DNA of 64,000 nt. Source: Caulobacter sp. (GTDB lineage Bacteria > Pseudomonadota > Alphaproteobacteria > Caulobacterales > Caulobacteraceae). Where the stretch lies: contig WGLL01000002.1 of the NCBI GenBank assembly GCA_016125585.1, positions 186,001 to 250,000 on the forward strand, given 5' to 3'. A program made the translations under genes and the position numbers. Below the pieces are notes generated by a model that was not told the origin of the DNA, did not search any database, and saw only the letters and a list, made by a program, of their open reading frames with translations. Shown in pieces: positions 34,590 through 45,158 of the stretch. The first letter of the stretch is position 1; every line of letters begins with the position of its first letter.

Positions 34590-35654
34590 ATGCCGACCAG
34601 CCTTCTTGAGGACCAGGACCGACTGGCGCGGCTGGACGCGATCGACGTCCCCGAGGCCTTTGCCCTGGCCCTGGGCAAGGCGCCGCCCGACCGGCCGCTC
34701 TCTCCGCCGCTCGGGGACGCGCCGCTGGGTTGCTGGCTGCCGCTGGAGGCCAGGCTCGAGCCGGACGGCTGGCGGATTCCGCTGGTCTGGGGCGGGCGGC
34801 GGCCGTTCTCCCGGCCGTTCAGCGACGAGGACCTGGCGGTCTGGCGCCAGAGGCCGCTGGGCCGGCTGCTGCGGCCCTGGCTCGATCTGGACGCCCTGAT
34901 CGCCCGGGGCGAGGCGCTGGATTCGCCCGAGCCGGCCGGGCTGATCTTCCACATCTCCCGCTGCGGCTCGACGCTGCTGACCCGGATGCTGGGGGCCATG
35001 CCGGGGGTGACCGGCCTGGCCGAGGCCGCGCCGTTGGAGGCGATGATCGGCGCGCGGCGCCGGGACGGCGGCCTCGACGAGGCGAGGCAGATCCGCGCCA
35101 TCCGGGCCATGGCGGCGCTGCTCGGCCGGCCCCGCGACGGCGAGGGCCGCAGCTGCGTGATCAAGCTCGACAGCTGGAGCCTGCTGGATTTCGACCTGCT
35201 GCGGCGGGCCTTTCCGGATAGCCCGGTGGTGATCCTGCATCGCGATCCGGCGGCGGTGCTGGCCTCTCACGCCCGGCGGCGGGGCCGGCAGATGGTCCCC
35301 GGGCTGATCGACTGGCGTTGCGAGCCGCCGGCCGACTCCCTGACCGAGCATGGCGCGCGCCTGCTGGGCGCCCTTTGCGAGGCGGGCGTTGGCGCGGTGG
35401 CGGCCGGCGGCCGGGCCCTGGCCTATGAAACCCTGGCGTCGATGCCGCCGGCCGAGGTCGCCGGTCTGTTCGGCCTGGAGGCGACGGCGGCGGATGTCGC
35501 GGCCATGACCGCGGTCCGCGCGCGGGGCGCCAAGGCGCCCGAGACCCTGTTCAACCCCGGCCTCGCGGCCGGGGTCGGGGACGCGGACGGCGAGAGTCTG
35601 GCCATGGCCGACCGCTGGGCCCGTCCGGCCTGGCGGCGTCTGGCGGCGCTGTAG
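34590..35654 (+). CDS. Sulfotransferase-family protein
   Basis: This 354-residue protein has the P-loop-like PAPS-binding motif ISRCGSTLLTRML at residues 122-134 and a later VVILHRDPAAVLASH block that fits the 3'-phosphate-binding region. The first 110 residues are an extra N-terminal domain not seen in minimal sulfotransferases. The acceptor substrate is unknown. It is convergent with an aspartyl-hydroxylase-like gene whose stop begins 2 bp away. The ATG at 34590 has no strong ribosome site. Confidence 0.8.
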   Translation: MPTSLLEDQDRLARLDAIDVPEAFALALGKAPPDRPLSPPLGDAPLGCWLPLEARLEPDGWRIPLVWGGRRPFSRPFSDEDLAVWRQRPLGRLLRPWLDLDALIARGEALDSPEPAGLIFHISRCGSTLLTRMLGAMPGVTGLAEAAPLEAMIGARRRDGGLDEARQIRAIRAMAALLGRPRDGEGRSCVIKLDSWSLLDFDLLRRAFPDSPVVILHRDPAAVLASHARRRGRQMVPGLIDWRCEPPADSLTEHGARLLGALCEAGVGAVAAGGRALAYETLASMPPAEVAGLFGLEATAADVAAMTAVRARGAKAPETLFNPGLAAGVGDADGESLAMADRWARPAWRRLAAL

Positions 35655-35655
35655 A

Positions 35656-36219
35656 TCAGGCCGTGGCGGTCTCGAACAGGGCGGTCAGCCAGGGATCGAC
35701 GATCACGTCGATGACCAGATGCACCCGGTCGACGGCGGCGCGGTTGTCGACCGAATGGGGCAGGTTGGCGTTGATATACCAGCACTCCCCCGGCGCCATC
35801 GACAGCACCTGGCCGTCATGGCGGAAGATCACCGCCGGATCGGTGATCACCGGCACATGCAGCCGGGCCAGGCCCTGCTCGAAACAGAGGTCGTCGTCGG
35901 TATGTTCGCGGATGCTGGACCCGGCCCGCAGCCGCAACAGCCGGGCCAGCTCCAGGGGCGCGGCGAAGGCGTCCAGAACCGCGCGGCAGGCGGGGGAGGC
36001 GGCCAGGACCTGGGTGTCGGCGCAGGGCCGCTCGCCGGAGAGGTCGGGAAACAGCCAGCCGTCGCGGCCGTCCGGCGCGCGCAGGGCCACGCCGTCCCAA
36101 TCGCCCTGATAGTCACGGGTGTTGTAGTGGGCGACCCAGGCCTCCGGCGGCATGGCCTCGACCTCCGCCCGCAGGGCGGCGGCGTCGAAGGTCAGGGGCA
36201 ATTTCAGATGCGTGTACAA
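35656..36219 (-). CDS. Aspartyl/asparaginyl beta-hydroxylase-like 2OG oxygenase
   Basis: This 187-residue protein has the AspH-domain metal triad: H106 and D108 in REHTDDD and H155 in NLPHSVDN, with R165 as the 2-oxoglutarate contact in DRVHLVID. It is the size of the catalytic domain alone, with no membrane anchor, so it acts in the cytoplasm. The substrate is unknown. Some relatives modify secondary metabolites or peptides. Its convergent partner encodes a sulfotransferase. Confidence 0.85.
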   Translation of the reverse strand: MYTHLKLPLTFDAAALRAEVEAMPPEAWVAHYNTRDYQGDWDGVALRAPDGRDGWLFPDLSGERPCADTQVLAASPACRAVLDAFAAPLELARLLRLRAGSSIREHTDDDLCFEQGLARLHVPVITDPAVIFRHDGQVLSMAPGECWYINANLPHSVDNRAAVDRVHLVIDVIVDPWLTALFETATA

Positions 36220-36301
36220 AAGGCGGCTCCGGAGGTTGGACTAGACCGCAACAACCCTGGGTCGCCAAGGCCTTTCGTCGCGGCCCGCCCTTGCGCCCGG
36301 C

Positions 36302-39300
36302 CTAATGAAAGTCGCGGCTCTTGGGCAGCACGCGGACATCGCGGGGATGGCCGTGGCGCGGCGCCTCGCCCCGGCCCGGGGCGCTGCTGGCGGCCTCGTC
36401 GCCGTGGGCCGGGACATTGCGCAGGGGGCCGTCGGAGAGCAGGCCCAGGCTCCAGGTCCAGTCCTCGATGCTCTCGGCCACCAGATGGGTCACCCCCTCG
36501 GCCCGCTGCAGCGGGCCGCGCACCAGGATCATCCGCGAGCCCATGATCACCGGCCGGAACCGGTCGAAGATCTTGGGCCAGACGACGATGTTGGCCACAC
36601 CGGTCTCGTCCTCCAGGGTGATGAAGCAGACTCCCTTGGCGGTGCCCGGCCTCTGTCGCACCAGCACCACCCCGCCGACGGCGGTCCTGCGGTTGGCCGG
36701 GTCGGTGTCGACCCGGCGCGCGGCGATGGCGCCCGCCTTTTCCAGCCGCTCGCGCAGGAAGCTGACCGGATGGGCCTTCAGCGACAGCCGCAGGGTCTCA
36801 TAGTCGCCGACCACCTCTTCCGACAGGGCCGGGACCGGCAGGGCGGCGGGGGGCGGGCCGTCGGCCTCTTCCAGGCCGGACTGGGCGAACAGCGGCAGGG
36901 GCGCGTTGCGCGGCAGGCCCCTGGCCGCCCACAGGCCGCCGCGCCGCGACAGGGCCAGGGACGACAGGGCGTCGGCGGCGGCCAGCATCTCCAGGGCCTT
37001 GGCCGGCAGGCCGGCGCGGCGGCGCAGGTCGTCCAGGCTGGTGAAGGCGCCGGCCTGGCGGACCTCCATCAGGGTCTCGGCCCAGGCCGAGCGGAAGCCG
37101 TCGATCTGGCGCAGGCCCAGCCGCAAGGCCCCCGGCCGGCCCGGCGCCGCGTCTTCCAGGGTGCTGTCCCAGTCGCTGGCGTTGATGTCGGGAGGGCGCA
37201 CCTCCACCCCGTGCTCGCGGGCGTCGCGAACCAGCTGGGCCGGGGCGTAGAAGCCCATCGGCTGGCTGTTGAGCAGGGCCGCGCAGAACACCTCCGGATG
37301 GAAGCATTTCATCCAGGCCGAGACATAGACCAGCAGGGCGAAGGAGGCGGCGTGGCTTTCGGGAAAGCCGTATTCGCCAAAGCCCTTGATCTGGTTGAAG
37401 CAGTCGTCGGCGAACTGCGGATCATAGCCCCGCGCCTTCATCCGCCCGGCCAGCATCTCCTCATAGTTTCCGATCGTCCCGTTGTGCCGGAAGGTGGCCA
37501 TGGCCCGGCGCAGGCCGTTGGCCTCGTCGCCGGTGAACTCGGCCGCCTCCATGGCGATCCGCATCGCCTGTTCCTGGAACAGCGGCACCCCCATGGTCTT
37601 GTCGAGGATGTTCTTCAGCTCGTCGGGTGGATGCGGCGGCGCGGGTTTGGGAAAGTCGATCTCATAGGTCAGGCCCTTCTCCTCGGCCTCGCGCCGGGCC
37701 GCCCGCGCCGCCAGATAGGGATGCACCATATTGCCCTGGATCGGCCCCGGCCGGACGATCGCCACCTCGACCACCAGGTCATAGAAGACCCGCGGCCTGA
37801 GCCTGGGCAGCATGGCCATCTGGGCCCGGCTCTCGACCTGGAAGACGCCCACGGAATCGGCGCGGCACAGCATGTCATAGACCGGCGTCTCCATGTCCTT
37901 GCGCAGGAACACTTCGGCCAGGTCCCAGGTCTCGCCATAGTGGCGGGCGATCAGGTTGAAGCCCTTCTGGATCGCGGTCAGCATGCCCAGGGCCAGCACA
38001 TCGACCTTCATGATCTTGAGCTCGTCGATGTCGTCCTTGTCCCATTCGATGAAGGTGCGATCCTCCATCGCCGCATTGCCCACCGGGACCATCTCGACCA
38101 GCGGGCCCTGGGTCAGGACAAAGCCGCCGACATGCTGCGACAGATGGCGGGGAAAGCCGATCAGCTCGCGGGTCAGGTTGAGGGCCAGGGCCAGGCGCGG
38201 ATCCTCCTTCGCCAGACCCGTCCGGTCGACATGGCCGTCCTCGACCCCCTCGCCCCATGAGCCCCAGACGGTGCCGGCCAGGGCGCCGGTGACATCCTCG
38301 GTCAGGCCCAGCGCCTTGCCGACCTCGCGGATCGCCGAGCGGGGGCGATAGTGGATGACGGTGGCGCAGATCGCCGCCCGGGCGCGGCCATAGCGGTGGT
38401 AGATGTACTGGATCACCTCCTCGCGGCGGGCGTGCTCGAAGTCGACGTCGATGTCCGGCGGCTCGTCCCGCTCCGAGGAGATGAAGCGCTCGAACAACAG
38501 CGACTGGCCGACCGGATCGACCGAGGTGATCCCGAGGCAGAAACAGACCACCGAATTGGCTGCCGAGCCGCGTCCCTGACAGAGAATGCCCTGGCGGCGG
38601 GCCCATTTGACCACGTCATGGACGGTCAGGAAGTAATGCGGATAGTCGCGCTCGGCGATCAGCTTCAATTCCTTGTCGATGGTCGCGGCGACCTCGGGCG
38701 GAACCCCGCCCGGATAGCGCCAGGCGGCGCCCTCGCGGGCCAGATCGGTCAGGTGCTGCTGGGCGGTCTTGCCTGCCGGCACCGGCTCGTCGGGGTAATG
38801 GTAGGACAGCTCGTCCAGCGAGAAGTGGCAGACCGCGACGATCTCGCCGCCCCGGGCCAGGGCCCGTTCGTGGCCGGCGAACAGGCGGGCCATCTCGGCC
38901 GGGGCCTTCAGATGCCGCTCGGCGTTGGCCTGCAGGGCAAAGCCGGCGGCGTCGATCGTGGTCCCCTCGCGGATGCAGGCCAGGACATCCTGCAGCGGGC
39001 GGCGGTCGTGGTGGTGATAGAGGGCGGCGTTGGTGGCGACCATCGGCGCGCCGGCGGCCTCGGCCAGCCTGGCCAGATGCGACAGCCGCGCCCGGTCGCG
39101 GCCATCGCACAGGGGATTGGCCCCCAGATACAGCCGCTCCGGCCAGGCCCTCGCCCAGCGCCGCAGCCTGGCCCCGAAGGCGGCGTCGATCACCCGGGGG
39201 GCGGGGGCGATGGCCACCAGGCCCTCGCCATGGGCCAGGGCCTGGTCGAAGCTCAGCCGGCACTGGCCCTTGATGGTGCGGTCGCCGTGGTCGTCGCCCA

Positions 39301-39601
39301 GCACCTCGCTCTTGCCCAGTGACAGCAGGCGGCACAGGCGGCCATAGGCGGCGCGGTCGCGGGGATAGACGATCAGCCGGGTCTCGTCCTCGAACACCAG
39401 CCGCGCCCCGACCAGCAGCCGCATCCCCACCCGCTTGGCCTCGCGATGAGCCCGCACCACCCCGGCGAGGGTGTTGCGATCGGCGATGCCGATGGCGCTC
39501 ATCCCCAGCAGCTGCGCCCGGGCGATCATCTCGCCGGGATGCGACCCGCCCTCCAGAAAGGAGAAATTGCTGACCGCGTCGAGCTCGGCGTAGGCGGTCA
39601 T
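36302..39601 (-). CDS. dnaE2: Error-prone DNA polymerase DnaE2 (ImuC)
   Basis: This is a 1099-residue alternative C-family polymerase. The PHP domain comes first ([19 protein letters not shown]), then the palm with the PDIDVDFEH catalytic aspartates near residues 430-440 and the QGRGSAANS block. The C-terminal part has an OB fold ([19 protein letters not shown]). It does translesion synthesis in SOS-induced mutagenesis with ImuA and ImuB. It follows imuB by 10 bp. The ATG at 39601 begins the PHP domain; the frame upstream to 39679 is spurious. Confidence 0.95.
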   Translation of the reverse strand: MTAYAELDAVSNFSFLEGGSHPGEMIARAQLLGMSAIGIADRNTLAGVVRAHREAKRVGMRLLVGARLVFEDETRLIVYPRDRAAYGRLCRLLSLGKSEVLGDDHGDRTIKGQCRLSFDQALAHGEGLVAIAPAPRVIDAAFGARLRRWARAWPERLYLGANPLCDGRDRARLSHLARLAEAAGAPMVATNAALYHHHDRRPLQDVLACIREGTTIDAAGFALQANAERHLKAPAEMARLFAGHERALARGGEIVAVCHFSLDELSYHYPDEPVPAGKTAQQHLTDLAREGAAWRYPGGVPPEVAATIDKELKLIAERDYPHYFLTVHDVVKWARRQGILCQGRGSAANSVVCFCLGITSVDPVGQSLLFERFISSERDEPPDIDVDFEHARREEVIQYIYHRYGRARAAICATVIHYRPRSAIREVGKALGLTEDVTGALAGTVWGSWGEGVEDGHVDRTGLAKEDPRLALALNLTRELIGFPRHLSQHVGGFVLTQGPLVEMVPVGNAAMEDRTFIEWDKDDIDELKIMKVDVLALGMLTAIQKGFNLIARHYGETWDLAEVFLRKDMETPVYDMLCRADSVGVFQVESRAQMAMLPRLRPRVFYDLVVEVAIVRPGPIQGNMVHPYLAARAARREAEEKGLTYEIDFPKPAPPHPPDELKNILDKTMGVPLFQEQAMRIAMEAAEFTGDEANGLRRAMATFRHNGTIGNYEEMLAGRMKARGYDPQFADDCFNQIKGFGEYGFPESHAASFALLVYVSAWMKCFHPEVFCAALLNSQPMGFYAPAQLVRDAREHGVEVRPPDINASDWDSTLEDAAPGRPGALRLGLRQIDGFRSAWAETLMEVRQAGAFTSLDDLRRRAGLPAKALEMLAAADALSSLALSRRGGLWAARGLPRNAPLPLFAQSGLEEADGPPPAALPVPALSEEVVGDYETLRLSLKAHPVSFLRERLEKAGAIAARRVDTDPANRRTAVGGVVLVRQRPGTAKGVCFITLEDETGVANIVVWPKIFDRFRPVIMGSRMILVRGPLQRAEGVTHLVAESIEDWTWSLGLLSDGPLRNVPAHGDEAASSAPGRGEAPRHGHPRDVRVLPKSRDFH

Positions 39602-39611
39602 GGGGAGGTCC

Positions 39612-41216
39612 TCACGCGAACACCCCGTGCATCCACCATTCCGGGGGAAAGCTGACCACTTCGGCGACGCCGCCTTCATCCCTCTGTTCGATCTGGTCCT
39701 CGCGGCCGTAGAGGCCCTCGCGGAACAGCCAGTAGCGGCGGCCCTCGCCGTCCTCGACGCGGTAGTAGTCGCGGGTGCGGGCCGGTTTCGCCCGTCTGGC
39801 CGGACGCCACCATTCGGCTGACAGACGCTCGGGTCCCTCTGCGCGGACCACGCGATGGGTCACCCGCCGCCAGGTGAATCGGGCCGGCGGGCCGTCGGGC
39901 AGGCCGGCGAGGGCGGTGACCGGCTCGGGCGGATCGAGCAGCAGCAGCGGCCGTTCCGGCAGGCCGGGGGCCTCGGGCGCCGGCGGCGGCGCGCCCTCTC
40001 CGGCCGGGCGACGGCCCTGGCTGCGCTCGGGCAGCCAGCTTTGCCGGCCCTCCAGATGATAGACCGCCGCCTCCCCCAGCCGCGCGCCCAGACGGTCCAG
40101 CAGCCCGGCCAGGGCCAGGGCCTGGTCGCCGTCCAGCCCCCGGTCGAGATCGGACTGCACCGCGTTCAGCGGCTCGGCCACCTCGGCGCTGAGCATCATG
40201 GCGTCGACGCCGAAGCCCAGGTCCAGATGCTCCAGCCCCCGTTCCTTGAGCACCTTCGCCAGATGCCCGGCCCGGGCCGAGGGCAGGCTGAGCGACACCG
40301 TCAGGGTGGTGGCGCGGCCATCGACGCGAAACCCGGTCAGGGCCAGCCGCCGGGCGCCCTGGCCGTCCCGCTCCAGCATCTCCGCCAGGGACGGGGCCAG
40401 ATCGTTCAGCACCGTCTCCACCCCGGCGGCGTCGATCACCGGCTCGAGGAAGTTGCGCCACACCCGCCAGGCCGGCGGCGGACGCACGGCCTCGAGAATC
40501 TCCGGCTCCACCCCCAGGGCCTGGTCCAGCCGCCGCACCAGGGTCAGGCCGGCCTCGCCGCGAAACCGCCGCGCTAGTCCCGCCCGCGGCAGGGCCAGCA
40601 GGTCGCCGATGGTCCGCAGGCCAAAACGGGTCAGCAGCCGCACGTCCTCCGGCGCCAGTCGCAGGGCCGGAACCGGCAGGGGCGCCAGCGCCTCGCGGGT
40701 CTTTCCCGGCGGCGCGATCCGCCGCTGCCGGCCAAATCGCGCCAGGGCCCAGGCGGCGCCGGCGGTGTCGGCCGTGGCCAGCCGGGCGGGAATGCTCGCC
40801 TCGGCCAGCCGCCGGGTCATGTCGGTCAGCAGGGCGACCTCGCCGCCGAACAGATGCGCCCCGCCGGTCATGTCGATCAGCAGCCCCTCGCGGCCGGGAC
40901 TGGCCGCGTCCATGGCCACGCAGGGCGAGTAGCGCTCGGCCCACAGGGCCAGGGCCTTCAGGGCCTCGGCGTCCCGCTCCGGCTCGGCAGGGGCGGTGAC
41001 CAGGCCCGGGCTGGCGGCGCGGGCGTCGGCGTGGGCCTGGCCCATGGCGTGGCCCAGCCTGCGGGCCGCCGCATTGGTCGCCGACAGGGTCAGCCCCCGG
41101 GCGCCGCGTTCGACCAGGGCGAAGGCCGTTCCCTCAGGCGGCGGCGACCGTCCGGCCGCGCGGGACCAGACCGTGATCGGCCAGTCCGGCAGCCAGACGG
41201 AAACGATGCGTTTCAT
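39612..41216 (-). CDS. imuB: ImuB, Y-family polymerase-like mutasome adaptor
   Basis: This 534-residue protein starts with [14 protein letters not shown] and is shaped like a Y-family polymerase, but the catalytic acidic residues are not in the usual DxD form, as is normal for the inactive ImuB group. The helix-hairpin-helix region ([17 protein letters not shown]) is at about residues 195-210 and the little-finger domain follows. ImuB recruits the beta clamp and links ImuA and DnaE2. Its 5' end overlaps imuA by 83 bp. Confidence 0.92.
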   Translation of the reverse strand: MKRIVSVWLPDWPITVWSRAAGRSPPPEGTAFALVERGARGLTLSATNAAARRLGHAMGQAHADARAASPGLVTAPAEPERDAEALKALALWAERYSPCVAMDAASPGREGLLIDMTGGAHLFGGEVALLTDMTRRLAEASIPARLATADTAGAAWALARFGRQRRIAPPGKTREALAPLPVPALRLAPEDVRLLTRFGLRTIGDLLALPRAGLARRFRGEAGLTLVRRLDQALGVEPEILEAVRPPPAWRVWRNFLEPVIDAAGVETVLNDLAPSLAEMLERDGQGARRLALTGFRVDGRATTLTVSLSLPSARAGHLAKVLKERGLEHLDLGFGVDAMMLSAEVAEPLNAVQSDLDRGLDGDQALALAGLLDRLGARLGEAAVYHLEGRQSWLPERSQGRRPAGEGAPPPAPEAPGLPERPLLLLDPPEPVTALAGLPDGPPARFTWRRVTHRVVRAEGPERLSAEWWRPARRAKPARTRDYYRVEDGEGRRYWLFREGLYGREDQIEQRDEGGVAEVVSFPPEWWMHGVFA

Positions 41217-41811
41217 CGTCCCACTCCACGAGCCATTCGCCGGGGGGCTCGCCCCGGCTGCGGGTCAGGGCGAGACTGAGCCGCATCGCGCCCGGAGCCT
41301 GATCATCGAAAGGATGAGCGGCCGAGGGGGCCGAGCGGACGGCCCACCGCCGCCGGGCGGCGCTGATGTCCCGCGCCGCCGCCGTGCGCAGCAGCAGGCA
41401 GGGGGCCGCCGTCTCCCGCGCCGCCAGATCCAGTCGCCGGCTGGCCAGCAGGCTGACCGCGTCCACCGCCGCCACCGCCCCGGCCACGGCCCGCGATTTC
41501 AGGGCCTCTTCCAGGGCCCACAGGATCTCGCCGTCCTTGCGGGTCTCGATCAGCAGAAGCCGTCCGTCCGCCAGCCCCAGGCCCTTCAAGCCGTCGCGAA
41601 ACCAGCGCCCGTTCTCCCGCAGCCAGGCGGCCGGCGCGGCCATGACTACCGGCCGGGGATCGTCCTGCGCCGCCCGCGTCAGGGCGAAGGCCATGGCCCC
41701 GGCCCGTCCGGTCACCCCCTCGCCCCAGGCCTCCTCCAGCCCCAGCCGCCCGGCGCGCGGGGTCGTCACCGGATTGGCGTCGGGTCCGTTCGAGGGGGCC
41801 GGAGAGAACAT
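41134..41811 (-). CDS. imuA: ImuA, RecA-like SOS mutagenesis protein
   Basis: This 225-residue RecA/SulA-like protein is the first gene of the SOS mutagenesis operon. It has the degenerate RecA fold (LLLIETRKDGEILWALEEALKS, VAAVDAVSLLASRRL, CLLLRTA). Together with ImuB and DnaE2 it allows damage-induced mutation. The start at 41811 lies 3 bp from the LexA-type box, as expected for tight repression. It overlaps imuB by 83 bp. Confidence 0.9.
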   Translation of the reverse strand: MFSPAPSNGPDANPVTTPRAGRLGLEEAWGEGVTGRAGAMAFALTRAAQDDPRPVVMAAPAAWLRENGRWFRDGLKGLGLADGRLLLIETRKDGEILWALEEALKSRAVAGAVAAVDAVSLLASRRLDLAARETAAPCLLLRTAAARDISAARRRWAVRSAPSAAHPFDDQAPGAMRLSLALTRSRGEPPGEWLVEWDDETHRFRLAAGLADHGLVPRGRTVAAA

Positions 41812-41813
41812 GA

Positions 41814-41828
41814 GTTCATGTTTTGTTC
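41814..41828. promoter_or_regulatory. LexA (SOS) box of the imuA-imuB-dnaE2 operon
   Basis: GTTC at 41814-41817 and GTTC at 41825-41828 are separated by exactly seven bases, which is the alphaproteobacterial LexA-binding motif GTTC-N7-GTTC. It sits just upstream of the imuA ATG. Confidence 0.88.
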
Positions 41829-41912
41829 TATTTCAGAGAAGAGTCAAGGCGCTGAAATCGCACCGTGTTCCGACCGCGCGGGTTTTCGCGGCGCAGGGTC
41901 CACATCATCCCT

Positions 41913-42037
41913 GCCGTCACCCCCGGACTTGTTCCGGGGGCCCATACGCGCGGGATTTTCAGGACGATCACCGCCGCCGGCCGCCACCCTTCAACCGCTT
42001 GCGCCAATGGACCCCGGAACAAGTCCGGGGGTGACGG
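41913..42037. repeat. 26-bp inverted repeat, intergenic palindromic element
   Basis: Perfect 26-nt arms at 41913-41938 and 42012-42037, built on CCCCCGGACTTGTTCCGGGG and its complement, flank a 73-nt centre between the imu operon and the hydrolase gene. Each arm is itself close to palindromic. No coding function is seen. Confidence 0.8.
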
Positions 42038-42059
42038 AAGGGAGGGGCGACAGCCCCCC

Positions 42060-43010
42060 TTAAGGCCAGGTCGCCAGCAGGGCCCTCAGCGCCGCCACCG
42101 TGGCCAGGGGCTGGTCGATCATCACATGGTGGTCGGCGTCGGGGATGGAGAATTTGACGATGTCGTCCGGCAGCTCGCGCAGCATGTAGCTCAGCGTCTC
42201 CTCGCCCATCAGCTTTGAGCGCTCGCCCCAGACCAGGGCCAGCGGACATTTCACCTGCGACAGAAGCTGGCCCAGCGGCGGCATGACGAAGTTGCTCCAC
42301 AGGCCCGGATCGAATTTCCAGGTCAGGCCCTCGCCGGAGCCATCCTCCATCGGGGCGGCCTTCAGGGAGTTCCGGGCGATGTAGTCGGCGATATAGAGGT
42401 TCTCGCAGCCCTGCGGGGGGGCCAGGCGGAACCGGGCCAGGGCCGTGGTCAGGTCGGGATAGACCCGGTTGCCGCGCTCGCGCCGCGGCGGGCCCTTCCA
42501 CTGCCGCTCGGGCGGATGGATGGTCGAATCCAGCATCACCACCCCCTTCATCCGGGCCGCGTGATGCACCGCGCAGTAGAGGGTCGGAAAGCCGCCGAAG
42601 CTGTGGCCGACCACGACCGCCTTCTGGCCGTCGGCCTCAAGCTCAGCCGCGTCAATGGCGGCGAAGATCTCGGCGGCGAAGATGTCGGCGTTATAGGCCG
42701 GGCGCCAGTCGCTGCCGCCCATCCCCGACCAGCTGATCGCCGCCACCCGGTAGTCGTCAGCCAGCAGGGGGGCGATGAAGCTCCACCAGTCGGCATGGGC
42801 CCCGTTGCCGTGCAGCAGCAACACGCCGGGCTTGCCGACCTCGCCCCAGGTCAAAAGCTCGATCTTCGCCCCCTCGACGGTGACAAAGCTGCGCTCGGGG
42901 GCGCGGGCCAGGGCCTGGTCGAACCACAAGGGCGCTGGCGGCTTTTCGCCCAGAAAGGGCGCCAGGGGCGGCGGAACCTCCGGCCAGGACGAGGGATGAT
43001 CGTCAGGCAT
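42060..43010 (-). CDS. Alpha/beta hydrolase
   Basis: This 316-residue alpha/beta-fold hydrolase has the oxyanion block LLHGNG (residues 65-70), the nucleophile elbow GHSFGG with S137, and a late [11 protein letters not shown] with the likely catalytic histidine. The long N-terminus (about 40 residues, Pro-rich) precedes the core. Its substrate is unknown. It overlaps the thioesterase gene upstream by 8 bp, suggesting an acyl-ester or acyl-CoA pathway. Confidence 0.87.
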   Translation of the reverse strand: MPDDHPSSWPEVPPPLAPFLGEKPPAPLWFDQALARAPERSFVTVEGAKIELLTWGEVGKPGVLLLHGNGAHADWWSFIAPLLADDYRVAAISWSGMGGSDWRPAYNADIFAAEIFAAIDAAELEADGQKAVVVGHSFGGFPTLYCAVHHAARMKGVVMLDSTIHPPERQWKGPPRRERGNRVYPDLTTALARFRLAPPQGCENLYIADYIARNSLKAAPMEDGSGEGLTWKFDPGLWSNFVMPPLGQLLSQVKCPLALVWGERSKLMGEETLSYMLRELPDDIVKFSIPDADHHVMIDQPLATVAALRALLATWP

Positions 43011-43479
43011 CGGCGGTCTCTTTGAAGGCTTTCTCGCCGGGCCGCGGCGGACGGGGGCCGATGGCCTTGAACACGCCGACGCCGGTCATGATCAACCGGT
43101 CGCCCGACCAGATCTTGCCGCGCACGGTAAAGACGTCGTCCTCCTCGGCAATCAGGTCGGCCCGTCCCTCGATCCAGTCGCCCAGCTTGCCGCCGGACAG
43201 GAAGTCGCAGGTCAGTCGCACGGTCACCCAGTAGTGGCTGCGGGCCACGCTGATCACCCGGCCCCAGGCCATGTCGGCGAAGCTCATCAGCATGCCGCCG
43301 TGACAGTTGGCCATGCCGTTGGTGTGATGCTCCTCGACCCGGAAGGCCAGGGTGGCGCCGTCGTCGTCGTATTTCTCGTAGAGCGGCCCGATCTGACGGC
43401 CGAAACCGCGGGTCCAGTTGAGAATCTTGTAGCCATCCGGAATGGCGGCGGTCTGGGCGTCGGTCAGGTCATCGGACAT
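43003..43479 (-). CDS. PaaI-type hotdog thioesterase
   Basis: This 158-residue hotdog-fold protein has the PaaI pattern: [16 protein letters not shown] and a later [21 protein letters not shown]. The HGG and D positions are the usual active-site elements. It should hydrolyse an acyl- or aryl-CoA. It is cotranslated with the alpha/beta hydrolase downstream and is divergent from mmsA, which also handles CoA esters. Confidence 0.87.
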   Translation of the reverse strand: MSDDLTDAQTAAIPDGYKILNWTRGFGRQIGPLYEKYDDDGATLAFRVEEHHTNGMANCHGGMLMSFADMAWGRVISVARSHYWVTVRLTCDFLSGGKLGDWIEGRADLIAEEDDVFTVRGKIWSGDRLIMTGVGVFKAIGPRPPRPGEKAFKETADA

Positions 43480-43611
43480 GGGACAAGTCTAACGGGCGTT
43501 TGAAAGCGCGGAAAGCGCGACGTAGGGGAAGGTTGTCGCCCCGCCTGCCCCTAGCCCTCCTTCGCCTCAGGGCATAAAAGGCGCCTCCACACAGTTTCCC
43601 GGGAGCGCCCC

Positions 43612-45123
43612 ATGCGCGATATCCGCCATTTCGTGAACGGTCAGGCCCTGACCAGAACCTCCGGCCGCTTCGGCGACATCTACAATCCCAACACCGGCGA
43701 GGTTCAGGCCCGGGTCCAGCTGGCCACGGCTGACGAGCTGGACGCCGCCGTCCAGGCCGCCGCCGCCGCCCATCCCGCCTGGGCCGCCACCAATCCCCAG
43801 CGCCGGGCGCGGGTGATGTTCGAGTTCAAGCGGCTGGTCGAAGCCAATATGCAGGACCTCGCCGAACTGCTGTCCAGCGAGCACGGCAAGGTCGTCGCCG
43901 ACTCCAAGGGTGATGTGCAGCGCGGCCTCGAGGTCATCGAATTCGCCTGCGGCATCCCCCATGTGCTGAAGGGCGAATACACCGAAGGCGCCGGTCCCGG
44001 CATCGACGTCTATTCCATGCGCCAGAGCCTGGGCGTGGTCGCCGGCATCACCCCGTTCAACTTCCCGGCCATGATCCCGATGTGGATGTTCGGCGTGGCC
44101 ATCGCCGTCGGCAACACCTTCATCCTCAAGCCTTCGGAAAAGGACCCGTCGGTTCCGGTCCGTCTGGGCGAGCTGATGATGGAGGCCGGCGCCAATCTGG
44201 GCATGGACCTCAAGGGCGTGCTCAATGTCGTCCACGGCGACAAGGTCAGCGTCGACGCCATTCTCCAGCATCCCGACATCAAGGCCGTCAGCTTCGTCGG
44301 CAGCAGCGACATCGCCCATTACGTCTATTCCCAGGGCACGCTGGCGGGCAAGCGCGTCCAGGCCATGGGCGGGGCCAAGAACCACGGCATCATCATGCCC
44401 GACGCCGACATGGACCAGGTGGTCAAGGACCTGTCCGGCGCCGCCTTCGGCTCGGCCGGCGAGCGCTGCATGGCCCTGCCCGTCGTCGTGCCGGTCGGCA
44501 AGAAGACCGCCGACGAACTGCGCGAGCGGATGGTCGCCGAGATCGAGACCCTGAAGGTCGGGATCAGCAGCGATGCCGAGGCCCAGTACGGTCCGGTCGT
44601 CTCCGCCGCCCACCGCCAGAAGATCGCCGACTACATCCAGATCGGTCAGGACGAGGGCGCCGAACTGGTCGTCGATGGCCGCGACTTCAAGCTCCAGGGC
44701 TATGAGAAGGGCTTCTTCATCGGCCCCAGCTTCTTTGACGGGGTCAAACCCGGCATGAAGACCTATCACGAGGAAATCTTCGGACCGGTCCTGCAGATGG
44801 TCCGGGCCGAGAGCTTCGAGGAAGCCGTCGATCTGCCCAGCAAGCACCAGTACGGCAACGGCGTCGCCATCTTCACCCGCAGCGGCCGCGCCGCCCGCGA
44901 GTTCGCCGCCCGGGTCCAGGTCGGCATGGTCGGCATCAATGTGCCGATCCCGGTGCCGGTCGCCTACCACACCTTCGGCGGCTGGAAGCGCAGCGCCTTT
45001 GGCGACACCAACCAGCACGGCATGGAAGGCCTGAAGTTCTGGACCAAGGTCAAGACCGTCACCGCCCGCTGGCCGGAAGGCGACACCGAGGACAGCGCCT
45101 TCGTCATCCCGACCATGCGGTAG
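43612..45123 (+). CDS. mmsA: Methylmalonate-semialdehyde dehydrogenase (CoA-acylating)
   Basis: This 503-residue ALDH-superfamily enzyme converts methylmalonate or malonate semialdehyde to propionyl- or acetyl-CoA in valine, inositol and beta-alanine breakdown. The catalytic cysteine C286 in GERCMALP and the blocks TPFNFPAMIPMWM and VGSSDIAHYVYS are those of the MmsA/IolA group. The Glu of hydrolytic ALDHs is absent, as expected for a CoA-acylating enzyme. It is not followed by mmsB, but an enoyl-CoA hydratase lies 1.5 kb downstream. Confidence 0.95.
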   Translation: MRDIRHFVNGQALTRTSGRFGDIYNPNTGEVQARVQLATADELDAAVQAAAAAHPAWAATNPQRRARVMFEFKRLVEANMQDLAELLSSEHGKVVADSKGDVQRGLEVIEFACGIPHVLKGEYTEGAGPGIDVYSMRQSLGVVAGITPFNFPAMIPMWMFGVAIAVGNTFILKPSEKDPSVPVRLGELMMEAGANLGMDLKGVLNVVHGDKVSVDAILQHPDIKAVSFVGSSDIAHYVYSQGTLAGKRVQAMGGAKNHGIIMPDADMDQVVKDLSGAAFGSAGERCMALPVVVPVGKKTADELRERMVAEIETLKVGISSDAEAQYGPVVSAAHRQKIADYIQIGQDEGAELVVDGRDFKLQGYEKGFFIGPSFFDGVKPGMKTYHEEIFGPVLQMVRAESFEEAVDLPSKHQYGNGVAIFTRSGRAAREFAARVQVGMVGINVPIPVPVAYHTFGGWKRSAFGDTNQHGMEGLKFWTKVKTVTARWPEGDTEDSAFVIPTMR

Positions 45124-45158
45124 AGGCGCTCTGGCCGGCCCATGCTACGACGGGCGAC

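Noticed and set aside
36305..38260. A 651-codon open frame opposite dnaE2
   Set aside because: It is a shadow of the polymerase gene. The composition is typical of antisense GC frames and no domain is visible.
41913..42037. A possible CRISPR or mobile-element end
   Set aside because: There are only two arms in inverse orientation, no regular spacing and no transposase or cas gene.
43567..45018. A 483-codon open frame opposite mmsA
   Set aside because: It is an antisense shadow, since mmsA is unmistakable on the other strand.
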